Shown here: positions 22,254-33,000 of the stretch, piece by piece
How the letters are laid out: each line of letters starts with the position of its first letter
How positions within the stretch are numbered: position 1 is the first letter of the stretch
NCBI GenBank assembly: GCA_009829735.1
Contig: CM020618.1
Location: 23,049,346-23,113,345 of the forward strand
Length of the DNA: 64,000 bases
Direction: 5' to 3'
Origin: Pyropia yezoensis
Lineage: Eukaryota > Rhodophyta > Bangiophyceae > Bangiales > Bangiaceae
Position numbers and translations under genes: made by a program
Notes under the pieces: generated by a model
What the model was told of the DNA's origin: nothing
The model's database searches: none
What the model saw: only the letters and a program-made list of their open reading frames with translations

Positions 22254-22690
22254 GAACAGGGGGCGGAGCAGCGCCGCCGGGGAGGGGCGGGGGGGGGGGG
22301 GGGAGGGGGGCGCCGGCGCCAGGACGGCCGTCGCGCTGGCCACCTGGCCACCTGGCCACCTGCCGGTGGCCCGCTTTCGGGGTCCCCCCCCGCCCGGCCG
22401 GCCGGCAGGGCGGCCGCGGCGTCCCCCCGCGCCCCCTACCTCACCCACCCTTCCCCTTCCCCCCCCTCCTCCCTTTGCTGGGGTTGACGTCCCGTCCTTT
22501 CCCTCCCTCCCTCCCTCCCTCCCCCCCCCCCTCCTCCCCCCGCCCACCTCCTCCCCTAGACGACCACCGCTTCCCGCGACCCCGACCGACGACGGCCGTT
22601 GCCCGTCCCCCCCCCCCCTGCTCTCTTTTTTTTTGGGGGGGGGGGGTGCGGGGAGGGGAGGGGCGCGCCGTCCCCCCGGCTGGCCCCGCC
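20251..22690. repeat. Extreme low-complexity GC-rich region
   Basis: Homopolymers and near-homopolymers dominate: a 23-base C run at 20449-20471, C/T-rich DNA to about 21580, G-rich DNA at about 21880-22320 and more C runs to 22620. Open frames on both strands give only Pro-, Arg-, Gly- or Ala-rich strings with no globular segment. It forms the upstream region of the zinc-finger gene at 22691 and may hold its promoter; no TATA box is convincingly placed. Confidence 0.75.
22215..22252 (+). repeat. 38-base uninterrupted G run
   Basis: All bases from 22215 to 22252 are G, followed by AGAACAGGG and more G-rich sequence to about 22310. A run this long could fold as G-quadruplex on the plus strand. 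Its assembled length is unlikely to be exact. Confidence 0.9.
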
Positions 22691-23011
22691 ATGGACCCGC
22701 TGACGCTGCGGTACCTGGCGCACCCGGCGGCGCGGGCGTGGCTCCTCGACGCCGCCCCGCCAACGGCGGTGCCGGCCGCGGCGCTCACAGCCCCAGCTGT
22801 TTATGCCGTTCACCTCGGCCGCAGCGCGCGGGCGGTCGCCGCCGACGCCGCGGGGGGGGGGGGGGGGGTGGCGGCGGCAGCGGCAGTGGCGGCAGTGGCG
22901 GTGGCGGTGGCGGTGGCGGCAACGACGGCAGCGGCGGCGGCGGTGGCGGCGGCGGCGGCGGCGGCGGCAGGGGTGGCGGCGGCGGCCAATGGGGGGACGA
23001 CGGCGAGCGGA

Positions 23012-23073
<62 letters not shown>

Positions 23074-24441
23074 ATCGACCACAGCCGCAGCGGCGGCGGT
23101 GGCGGCGGCAGCGGCGGCCTGCCGGCCACTGCCGCCGCCGCCGCCGCCGCTGCCGCGCAGCCGCCGCCGCCGCGGATTGAGGAGCTGCTGCTGGTGGTGG
23201 CCACCTGCGCCGACGGCATGCTCCTCGGCCTCCTCCCCCCCACCGCCCACACCCTGCCGCTGCCGGCGGGGGCGGCCGCGGCAGCGGCCGCGGCGGGGGC
23301 GCCGCCGTCGGGGGGACGGCCCCCCCCGGCGGCGGCGGCGGGGGGGTGGGCGGTCCGCCGGTGGGCGGCCGACACGGCGGCTGGTGGCGGCGGCGCAGAG
23401 GGGGTGGAGTTCAGCTGGGCCCCCGACGGCGCCCTCCGCGTCGTTACCCACCGCTGGTCCCCGGCGGCGGCAGTGGCGGCGGCGGCGGGCGCGGGGGAGG
23501 ACCCGGCCAGGGGAGGGACGGGGGGGGCGGGGCCCACCACCGCCGTCGAGGTGGTCCTCTTTCCGCCGCCGCCCCTTGCGGGCCGGCCGTTGGCGGGCGG
23601 CGCAGCGTCGTCGGGCGTTCCGCCGCTGCTCCCCGCCGCCGTCCCAACCGTGCGGCTGGCGGCGGTTGTCGACGGCGTGGCCGCCACGTCGGACCCGTCG
23701 GCGGCGGCGGGCGCCGCCTCCGCCGCCGCCGCTGCCGCCGCCACGGCGGCAGTGGCCGGCAGCAGCGCCATTGCCGGGGGTGACGAGAGGGCCACGGGGC
23801 GGCAGGGGGGTGCCGCCGTCGCACCGTGGGCAGACGGCGCCGGCTGGGGGGGGGGCGCCGCCGGCTGGGGGTCGTGGCTCCACCGCCTCGCCGCCGCCGC
23901 CGCCGGCCCCGGCCGCGCGCGCGTCGGCTGGCAGTGGGGCGGTCCCGGCGCCGCGCCGCCCCTCCCCTCCCCCGGGCCCCCCCCCCGCCGCGACGGCGCG
24001 GCCACCACCGCCCGGCGCTCGGATGCCGCCGCCGCCGCCGCCCCTCCGCAGTCCCTGCTCCCGTGGCTGGCCACGCCCGCCGCGCCCCTCACCGCCGGTC
24101 CGCGCTGGCAAACCGCCACAGTCGCAACGTACACGACCGTCGTGACCGCCCGGGGGGCATACGCGGACGCCATTGTCCGCCGGGGGCTCAGCGCCCTGCG
24201 CGTTACCGTCACGCCGTCGCCGCCCCCGCGGTGGCCGCGGCCGTGGGGGGGAGCGCCCCCGCACGCGGCGGCGGCGGCAGCGGCGGCGGCGGCGGCGACG
24301 GCGGCGGTGGCGGCCGCCGACGCCCCCGCCGCGCGCGAGTGGCAGACGCTCCCGCCGGGGGGCACCCCCGGCGGGTGGCCCGCCAGCAGCAGCAGCGGCG
24401 GTGAGCCCACCGTCACCGCCGTCACCGACGCCACCGCCGCG

Positions 24442-24498
<57 letters not shown>

Positions 24499-25280
24499 CA
24501 GCGCCGTAGGTACCCACAGGAGGAGGGTGCCCCCGTCCTGCCGGCGTGGGCCCAAATGCCTCAGCTGCCACCGCCGCCCGTGGCCGCCCTGTCCCCCAGC
24601 GCGATGCCGTTCCACCCGTCCCCCACAGGGGCAGGGCCGTGGGCGTCGGCCAGCAGCGGCGGCGCGCGGCACCTGCCGGGCGGCGTGTCGCCCGTGGCGG
24701 CCGCCGCCCCGGCCGGCGGGCCCGCCGGCAGGGCCGACGGCGGCCGCCGTCAGCAGGGCCCCCCGCCCCTGCCCACGGGCGGTGGCGGCGGCGGCGGCCA
24801 CGGTGGCTGCGGAATGGCGCCCTCCCCAGCTTCGGATGCGGTGGCCAACGCCCTCGCCGCGCTTCTCGCGCCGTCCCCACCCCGCCACGCCACGGCCGCG
24901 GCGCCGTTGCCGTCGTCGCGGTTTGGTAGTTCTCGCAGCGGCAGCGGCGGCGGCGGCGGCGGCGGCGGCGGTGGCAGCGGTGGCAGCGGCGGAGGAGGCC
25001 TCCACGGCGGCGGCGGTGGCGGCGGCGGCGGCAGTTGGGACGGTGGGGATAGCTACTCCATGGGTGGCGGCGGCTTGGGTATGACCATCCACGCGCCGGC
25101 CGCCCCCGCCCCCGCACCCGACCCTGCACTTGCACCCGCAACGCCAACGGCGGCATCGTCGGCGACGGTGGCGTCAGCCTGGTTGATTGCGCCCACGGCG
25201 CCGCCACCCCCGCGCCTGCCGCCCGTGCCAGACGACGGTGCGCTGTGGGAGGCACTGCTGCCCGACGTCGGACGGGGCGT

Positions 25281-25318
<38 letters not shown>

Positions 25319-26460
25319 GCGGCGGGGGCACCCCTCACGACGTTTGGACTGGCGCGGCGGCGGGGATGCCTGCCACAACGATGGCGTCCCTCCAGCCATC
25401 GCGGACGGGCACGCCGCAGCCGGCCTCATGGCGGCCACCCCCGCTGTGGGGGTGGCCTTACCTGCCGGGGCGGCCAATGGCGGCCATCGACACCCCCCCC
25501 GGCCCTCCCCCGCAGATCGATCCTGTCGCCTCTATCGCGGGTGCCCTGTTCCACGCACGGCCAACGAGCGCGGCCATGCCCGTGCCGCTCCGGCAGTTCC
25601 CGCCCGCGCTTCCACCCGACGCGTCCCCCCCGACAGGCTCCCGCGGCGGCGGCAGTGGCGGCAGTGATGGCAGCGGCAGTGGCAGCGGCGGCGGCGGTGG
25701 TGGCTGCGGCGGTGGCGGTGGCGGTGGCGGTGGCACCAGCGGCGGCGGCGGCGGCGGCGGCAGCGGTGGTGGTGGTGGCGTCGGCAGTGGGGGTGGCGGC
25801 ACCGGCGGGGGCAGCCTGGGCACCGCCAGCGGCAGCGGGCGCCGGCGGGGCACCCCCCCTTGCCCCCGACGGCGGTACCCGTGCCCCGTGTGCGCGTCGG
25901 TCTTTACCCACCGGGGCCACCTCAACCGGCACGTCACGGCGGTGCACCTGCGGCAGCGGCGGTACGGGTGCCCGGCGGGGGGTTGTAGGTCCACTTTTTC
26001 CCAGGCCTCCCACCGGGACGCCCACATCCGGGCGGTCCACGACGCCGAGCCGGGGTGGGGGTGCCGCCGGTGTGGGCGCCGGGGGGGGGGGGCGGGGGGG
26101 GGCGGGGGGCGGCCGGCCGTGGCGGCGGCGGCGGCGGGCCACACGGGGCTCCCGTGGCGCCCGCTGTGTACGGCACCAGAGGAGGCGGGGGCGGGGGGGG
26201 GCGGTGGGCGGGGGTGGGTGGGTGGCAACGGGAAGCAGAAGGCGTGGGGGGGGGGGGAGGGGTCGGGGGCGGAGAGGGAGGGGGTGGAAGTGGGGCAGCC
26301 GCTTGCGGGGTTCCGGGCAGCTTCCCGCCTTCTATGCAGGTGGCCGCCCTGCAGGGGGGTGTCGGCAGCGGCAGCGGCAGCAGCGGCGGCGGCGGCGGCG
26401 GCGGCAGTAGCGCTCCTGAGGGAACCCTCCCGCTCCTCAGCCCGTGGTCATCGGCAATGA
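22691..26460 (+). CDS. C2H2 zinc-finger protein, Gly/Ala-rich, with one frame break
   Basis: ATG at 22691 has strong context (GCCCCGCCATGGAC) and begins MDPLTLRYLAHPAARAWLL. The frame changes inside a 17-base G run (22852-22868); after it the protein continues in another frame with RIEELLLVVATCADGM, VEFSWAPDGALRVV and TVATYTTVVTARGAYADAIV, separated by poly-Gly and poly-Ala. Near the C-terminus are two C2H2 fingers: 25882-25947 (C-X2-C-X12-H-X4-H) and 25969-26040 (C-X4-C-X12-H-X4-H). A third starts as CRRC at 26062 but runs into Gly repeats. The fingers suggest a nuclear nucleic-acid-binding protein, probably a transcription factor. About 1,250 codons. The true 3' end is uncertain. Confidence 0.72.
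23012..23073 (+). repeat. (GGC)n tract coding poly-Gly
   Basis: About 20 perfect GGC triplets within the zinc-finger gene, in the frame that reads Gly. Similar shorter tracts are at about 25277-25315 and 25742-25764. Confidence 0.9.
24443..24498 (+). repeat. (GCC)n tract coding poly-Ala
   Basis: About 18 perfect GCC triplets in the zinc-finger gene frame, read as Ala, just before QRRRYPQEEG. Confidence 0.9.
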
Positions 26461-26909
26461 GGGCCACCCCCGCCGCCGCGCTGGTGCAAGGGCCGCCCCC
26501 GCCGGCGACGCCGCGGGCGACGGGGCCGTGGTCGCCGCTGTCGCCATCGTCAACGCCGCCGCGGGCGCTGCCCCACGCGGCGCGCCCGCCCCCGTCGTCG
26601 CCGTCGCTGCTGGCATGGCCGCCGCCCCTGCCGTCGCCGACGCCGCCACCGACGCCGCCGCCGCTGCGGGTGGGGGCTCCCACCGGCGGGGGGGCACACC
26701 CGCCTTTGCCCCATGCGACGGCCGGCGACGCGGCGGTGGCCGACACAGCGGCGGCGGCGGCGGCGGCAGGGGTGGCAGAGGCGGCAGCGGCGGGCGCGGT
26801 CGAAGGGAGAGGGCCGGCCGCGGACAGCCGGCGGCGGGGCGATGCGGCACCGCCTACACCTTCAGCCCCCTCCACCGCGCCGCGGGGGTGGCCGCCGCGG
26901 TGGGGCTGA
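26339..26909 (+). CDS. Possible last exon of the zinc-finger gene
   Basis: A pyrimidine-rich stretch ends CTTCTATGCAG at about 26338, a good splice-acceptor shape, and the frame after it stays open to 26909 (SSAPEGTLPLLSPWSSA then Pro/Ala-rich sequence). If a donor lies in the G-rich stretch after the third Cys pair (about 26075-26225), the gene would end here instead of at 26460. No donor can be fixed by eye. Confidence 0.3.
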
Positions 26910-26985
26910 CCGCCGGCGGCGACCCCGGCGCCCGCCCCCGGCGTAGTGCCGTCAAACCCAGGTACCCGAAAGCAAGGAATTTCAA

Positions 26986-27004
26986 CCGCACTGGACCAGT
27001 GCGG
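26986..27004. repeat. 19-base palindrome
   Basis: CCGCACTGG and CCAGTGCGG flank a single A, a perfect 9-bp inverted repeat just beyond the zinc-finger gene. It could be a protein-binding site or a small hairpin in the transcript end. Confidence 0.6.
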
Positions 27005-27605
27005 ACGCGTGCAGTGCAGTGAGAAGTGTCTTGCCAGCCCCCACACAGCGCGATAATATTCGGTGCAGCCCCACAAGCACCATAAAAGCCCCACCCGTGG
27101 GGCTCGAGGCGCTGTTGTTAGGTCATCTGATAGAGAAGATAGGGAGGAGCCAAGGGTGCATGACCATGTTCTTCTCACCGAGACCCACCACGGTCTTCCT
27201 CGGGAGCAGCTACAGATCGTGAACGCTGTGCTATTCCATACCGACCTCTTCACACGTATCGTGCTTCTCACAAAGAGTAGACCCGGAAGCATCCGTATCG
27301 GGAGCCGCAACAGGCGTCTGGTTGGCTCAGACAGCGACTCTGATGGATGCGATGTATCGAGCTCCGGATCCACTATTTGTGCGAAGGACGTATCCGTCTG
27401 ACACCAGTTTACAACCACTATCTCTGTAGCTCTCTCTTCTCTGACCTGTTTTTTGAGAAAAAAAATACCCGCGTGCTCACCACAGTCCCCCGACCTCAGT
27501 CGTCTTCACCGCATAAAAAATGGACGCTTCACTTCAGCTGTGGCTCATAGGTTCGAAAAGGGGGAAGGCATCAGATAACAACCACTCCCGACTTATAGTG
27601 CTTCA

Positions 27606-27704
27606 TGTAAAAAATGGATGTTGACGGTACGTGAAGGTGATGAAAATCGCTGTCTGGACCAATGGATCGGCTCCTTCACGTACCGTCAACATCCATTTTT
27701 TACA
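27606..27704. mobile_element. 99-bp perfect inverted repeat (MITE-like or hairpin locus)
   Basis: Arms of 32 bases at 27606-27637 (TGTAAAAAATGGATGTTGAC...) and 27673-27704 are exact reverse complements around a 35-base centre. Partial pairing extends outside (GTGCTTC against GAAGCAC). A similar phrase, CATAAAAAATGGACG, occurs upstream at about 27512. The perfect arms point to a very young small inverted-repeat transposon or a selected hairpin. Confidence 0.7.
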
Positions 27705-30094
27705 GGAAGCACAGTATCACAGGATCATGGCCCCACGCAGTATGGGAGCAAGAATTGCAGTCACTTCTCACTGACGTCAAGCCAAATTGAGTCAGCTGTC
27801 AGTGTCATCTGAACCAATCGGCACCCAGAGAACCACGGGAAATCAAAAAACTCGCACGTCATCTTCGCCTCCGGTGGCGCAGTATTCCCCGCCCACATCG
27901 GCAGGCTGCCGTACCGTCTCTCCCCCCTCCCCGCTCCCCCCCCCGTCGGCGGCGGCGGCAATCGCCCCCCCCCCCGCTCCTTCCGTTCAAGTGGCTGCGA
28001 GAGCAACCACCCCCCCGCTCCTCCCTTCTCCCTGCTCTCAACAGCAGCAGCACCAGTGGCACCCGTCACGCTCTGGCGGAAGAGCCCCTCCCGCGTCTTC
28101 TTCCCCGCTCTTGCTCTTCTCCCCTCTTCTGCGACGGCCGTCGACTATGGCGGCGGTCGTCGGGCCTACCATTCGACTTTGTACTGGGGGTGCGCAGATG
28201 GGAGTGGGGGGATCGTCTGGAGCGTCCTCTAGCACCCTTTTCTCTTTTGTGTTCAGGAAGTGGAGGTGGGCGGCGCCAGCCTGCCCACGTGACGGGGGGA
28301 AAGAACCATGGCTGTCCCCTCGTAGGGGTTACCCGGTAACCCCACTCGTACAGATGTTGCTGTCACCCCCAATTACGGGGACGCCGGTCACCGCCTCGGG
28401 ATGGTACCGCTACCGCAGGCAAGCGGAAGGATAGGAGAGTGTCGCTCCAGCCGCCGCATCACGAGAAGCGGGGAGGGGTGTGAGCCTCCGCCGACAAGGT
28501 TGAGGATGGGGGGGAGCAGACGCTGGTGTTGATATCGAGGAGGGGTGGGCACGGCTGACGCCGATGTGCACGAGGAAGGGGGAAAGGGGTGATTCTCTAC
28601 CGCAGGCACAACAACAAACGGGGGGAGGACGCCGCGCGGTCGGCAGATAGGGGGGAAGTAGGTAGGTAGGTGCCCTGAAGATGGCTGTAGCAACGATTTG
28701 ATCAGATATTTGATCTCTTCTGCCCACTCATCACCCGAATGCCCAGAAGTACTCAGCCGCCCGCTTCTCGTCAACCAATTCGCCGATGAAAACGAACGAG
28801 ACACCGCTGGAAAGCCGCTGACCTGGCGCTTCGGTCCATGTGCACCATGAAGCGCCACGATTTTTTATGGCCAAACAGTGGCAGCTGGAAGTGCGGAGGA
28901 GGGGGCTTTTGGGGAGTGCGAAAACACCCTCTCTATAAAAACACTGTGAAGGACAGCCCCATACAGTGCGTGTAATCCGGTGCCTCTGGTTGTAAGCTGG
29001 TGCCAGACGGATATGAGGCGGCTTACTATAGAACTCTCATTCTACTTGAGGTCCGTCGAAGGGAGATACGGGCGTCTGAAGATTGCGTCATCAATAGTAC
29101 TCGATGAGCGAAGTAGCCGCCCATAGCAGTTGTCCACGCGCTCTCGTTGGACTACTTGCCTCCTCCCCGTCGCAGCACTGCTTATCACCTGTCAAAACTT
29201 TCTTGCTTTTTTGGGAAATTCTCGAGCAAAAACCTGCAAAAACCTGCATCGACCCCCCCTCAAGGCATCATAGACACCGCTTTTACCCCCGTTTCTTGCT
29301 TTCAGCCTATAAAAGCTCGGGCGATTGGTGGTCGCCACCTCCCTTGGTATGCCCGGAAGCGCTCGGGGCAGGAGAGCACTCTCGTGAAGCGCAAAGAAGC
29401 GACCGACCATCGCTACGCTTGGGAGCATTGTTTAAACAAACGCGTTTAAAAATCGCGCAATCTCTCGGACTGGATAAGCAAAAACGTACGCGACGACAGC
29501 TTTCGAGGGTCTGCCCGGAAAAATCTCTCCGCCTTGCTCGACATCTACAACGTGAATTCTGACCAATGGAACGCTCCGTCCAGCAAACAGCAGCGCCACC
29601 GCTGTTGTCATTGGTTGATAGAACACCGACAGCGGCCGTCGTGTTGGTCATCCTGGGAGAGATTCTTTGGCCTCAGCCCGTCCCCTCGATCAGAAAAGCA
29701 AAGTTCTGCCCGAGCCGTTCAATTTCGTGCTTGAGCAGAGCAAGAATTTGCACAACGAAGCAAGAGATCTGGCCGAAATCGGGCTTGTATCTTGACAGGG
29801 GATAAGCACTGCTGCGCATTGGCTCGGAGGCACGAAACAGGTGCGAGTCGAGCCAGTTCCGAGAAGGTAGCCCGCCTAGTTCCTAAAGTATTTGACATTC
29901 TTTGACCGTTCGTTGGAAGACACGTGACATTCTCAGAGAGAGAAAGAGGCGTACAACACAGAGGCAAGCTGAGAAGAGAGAAAACGAAAAGTACGAGAAG
30001 AGAGAGCATCACGACCTGCACAGAGTACTGCCCTCAAACGACAAACTTGAAGTGCCTCAAATAATGAGAATTCTAAAAAAAACCGCCACATATA

Positions 30095-30323
30095 CAGTGC
30101 GACCCCTCACTTGGCCGTCCCGCAGTTGTGCCGATCGGTATAAATGAGAGGGGGGTACGTGTGAAATGGCCCGGCCGGGCGGCGCATATTCGAGGGATTG
30201 ACGGGCGCTGATGGGCTGATACCGTCCAGATCGCTAAAACTCAAACATTTCAGGACAACTGTCGGACACTGGAAAAGGGGCCATCTCCTTGGTCTACCCC
30301 AGGGCGAGTGAGGGGTCGCACTG
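30095..30323. mobile_element. 229-bp Tc1/mariner-pogo-like MITE
   Basis: Starts CAGTGCGACCCCTCACT and ends with the exact complement AGTGAGGGGTCGCACTG, flanked on both sides by TA (30093-30094 and 30324-30325). TIRs starting CAG with a TA duplication are the pattern of pogo/Tc1-mariner elements (established). It is too short to code a transposase, hence non-autonomous. Confidence 0.8.
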
Positions 30324-31439
30324 TAGTCATAAGCTGGTTGTGTGGCACCCTTGCGCACTATGTAGCCCCCCTTCATGCGATGCAGAGTCCTTGCGCCGGG
30401 GTCCAGGAAACGCCGCGTGTTGCCGTCTGGCTGGCGATCGTTCTCGCTCGACCGCACCGAGACGTGTCCAATTCCGTTTTTGAGACACCGTCGCAGCAGG
30501 GCTGGGACGTCGTCTACGACGCAGTCTTTGCAGATCCGCCCAGCAGCTCGAGCAGTGAACGATGGGGAGCACCCACGCTCCACCTGCCCGGGCGCTGCAG
30601 CATCTTGTAATTCGGGACCCTTCTCTTGCTCCGCCTTTTTGGCAGCTGGGACTCGGGTACAGCCGTTCTCTGAAAAGTGTGCACTCAGATAGACGCCAAC
30701 AAGCGCCCTCAACAAGAGCCTAATCACGAAAGGACAGCGACAGGTTCCAAGTCCATGAGCACGTGGCAACAAAGTTCTCTTTTGATGGGCCTTTCGACGG
30801 TCTAGCACACTGGTGATCGCCGGGGAGGCACCTCATTGGTCAATCCATGCTTAGCTGGAGAAGTACCTGCACTAGAGATAGGGAGCATCAGGCAAGGAGT
30901 CTGACGAGACCGCGGCACAGCTGTCTCACCAGACTGACTCAGTATTACATGGCGCACAGTGCAGAAAACCCTCAGACCGAGGAGTACCCGAATTCGCATC
31001 ATGAGAAGGCTCCCTCCGCCGTGCTTCATCACACGAGATGAGCACCCATGTCTTTCAACGGACTGCAGGGCGGGGCCCCCAAATTGGATACGTGCTATCT
31101 CTGCCTGACTTCGAGAACACAGTAAGATGATCCCAGTGCCATCTGTGTCAAATTGACTGGAGTCGCTGCGTAATTAGCGTGTCACACTGAGTCATGTGCG
31201 CTGTAACCCCCCTTGAGAGGGACCATGTTTGTCACACAGGAAGTAACTCCTCAGAATTTATGGGATTATCGAATTGAGTGTAAGATCGTCAAGTTCACTC
31301 ATTTCCCAGCATACATGATGTGTAGGTGACAATTTCTCTCCATGGATGTGACATGTAGCGCGTGTGCGATGCGTCATTTTATGGTCCCGCACGTGCAGGG
31401 ATCGATACGAGCCGTGGAAGCGTGAGATTTCTTTTCTTC

Positions 31440-31607
31440 TCTCAGAAAGTCAGTGACGGTTGTCCTATTGCAGGATCTGCCTTCCAGAACCACCCTGCCA
31501 GATCAAAGCGTAGCAGGACCACATGACACGCAATAGCCGACGCGCGGCGTGGTCGTCGACAGAACATAGGCCAAGGGCCAAGACCTCCCACGCTCAGGAT
31601 GCATTCG
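31440..31607. other. Unassigned sequence next to truncated element F
   Basis: Homology to Ty3 RT stops abruptly at about 31608 (minus strand, after MPVGLTNA). The sequence to the left shows no domain I recognise, so this is the truncation point of F. Confidence 0.5.
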
Positions 31608-33000
31608 TCAAGCCGACTGGCATTGTCGTCCAGTTGAATATTCCATAATGCGTAGTGAACGCGGTCTTCTCTTGGACTTCCTTTCGAACTGGAGCCTACC
31701 AGTACCCAGCGGTACAGTCGAGAGATGTGAAGACCTTGGCATCGCCAAGGGAGTCGAGGCAAATCTCCATGCAGGGGAGGGGGTACGCGTCCTTTTCGGT
31801 GATGTTGTTTAACCGTCGGTAGTCGACACAGAAGCGCGCCTTCCCGTTCTTCCTGGGCACGATCACGACCGGGCTGGCCCAGACGCTGTGACTTGCTGTA
31901 ATTACCTTGAGATGCAATATTTTGCTGATTTGATCGACGATGATCGCTCGTTTGAACGCGCCGGTTCGGTAAGGCTGTGCCCTGATCGGGACGGTACCGG
32001 GCAGAGTCACGATGGCGTGTTCAGTAGCGTGGATGACTCTGAGGGATCCATCCCTAATTCTGCCTTGTTTGGCTAGCATGTCCTTGATCTGCTTATGCAG
32101 GTACTCGAAGCCGTCATTGAGGGCGATTTCTTCGAGCGTGTTGCGCGTTTCCTCGATGACCTCCTTCAAAGGGGGGTTCTCCTCGTCGGAGGATACTGTC
32201 AGCATCTGCCCTGTGTCGGGTTCCGCGAATGCCACGGTGCTTCCCTTACGGACCATGACGAGGTCTGGGACGAAGTTGCAGAACTTAACCAGGAAGGGTT
32301 CATCGGGCTTGATGGTGGCGACACCGCGCGCGACCGCCATACATTTGTGCCGGCACAGTTCTGCGTTGGGCTGGAGGGTACCCATCCCGGGGGTTTCGCA
32401 GGTCACCATGACCCATTCTTCGGTCTGGCCCCTGTACTCGGGTCTGTTTACACGCTCGTACCTTGGCAGGAGCTTCGGTCCATTGGGGGACCATGTCTTT
32501 CATGTACTGGATACCCAATATGGGTGAGTGCCGCTTGGCGTCATCGCCTTGCCAGACAATGCGTTTGAGCCTTGGCAAGATTGCCTCAACGTGGTTATCC
32601 ACAAACTCGGTACCGAGGATACATTGAACTGATAAGTTCGGGGTGACGAAGAACCGGACCAGGACTTGTACACCAACGGTGTCGACGAAGAGATGGATGG
32701 CCTATGGGGCCTGGATGGAGAAACTGCTGGCATCCACGATGCGTGGTGCCTCAGGCAGATGCTCGGCGTAGTCACGCCAATGAGGTGGAAGGACATCGGG
32801 GCGAACCAGGTTCACCCCTGCCCCCGTGTCCAAGATGGGTCGGAGACTCCTTGCGCTGTGCAGGTCCGTGCCTAAAGAGGCCGATATTTCGTTGTGCCGA
32901 TGGGCTTTGCTTAGTATCTTTATGACCTTTGGTCTAACGGGTCTTACGGTCCGGGTTGCATCGGGGCAGTCGCCCGCCGGTCCCCGCCTCACTCGTTTTA
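31608..33000 (-). pseudogene. pol: Element F: 5'-part of Ty3/gypsy pol (PR and partial RT)
   Basis: Minus strand. Protease motif LDTGAGVNLV with the catalytic Asp codon near 32830, then a linker, then RT: ASPVVIVPRKNGKARFCVDY, YPLPCMEICLDSLGDA, FTSLDCTAGYW, and in a shifted frame TAFTTHYGIFNWTTMPVGLTN. Homology stops near 31608, before the YxDD box, so RT is truncated and RNase H and integrase are missing. Several stops and shifts break the frame. F is a separate lineage from A-E (no GEAxxFSTLDCNAGYW). Confidence 0.85.

Larger units (their letters stand above)
26961..31440. other. Lower-GC intergenic region, no supported gene
   Basis: Composition changes sharply after about 26950 to mixed DNA with A-runs and TATA-like strings (TATAAAAG near 29308, CTATAAAAAC near 28932, GGTATAAATG near 30137). 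ORFs up to 233 codons occur on both strands, but none has a recognisable domain and the longest overlaps the small transposon at 30095-30323. Apart from the inverted repeats listed separately I see nothing assignable; promoters for flanking genes could be here. Confidence 0.6.

Noticed and set aside
22785..25092. Long minus-strand ORFs of 549-760 codons opposite the zinc-finger gene
   Set aside because: They are mirror images of GGC/GCC repeats, giving poly-Pro, poly-Ala or poly-Arg without any globular segment.
19267..26460. A single 2397-codon ORF spanning the second gap
   Set aside because: It crosses 500 N, begins in low-complexity DNA and reads unrelated Arg/Pro strings before 22850. 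Only the part after the G run is coherent; a better start is at 22691 in another frame.
27787..28434. 215-codon plus ORF, Ser/Pro-rich
   Set aside because: Low-complexity composition, overlapping minus ORFs of similar length, no domain or convincing start context.
30107..30808. 233-codon minus ORF in the intergenic region
   Set aside because: Its end overlaps the MITE at 30095-30323 and it has no recognisable domain; GC content alone can explain it.
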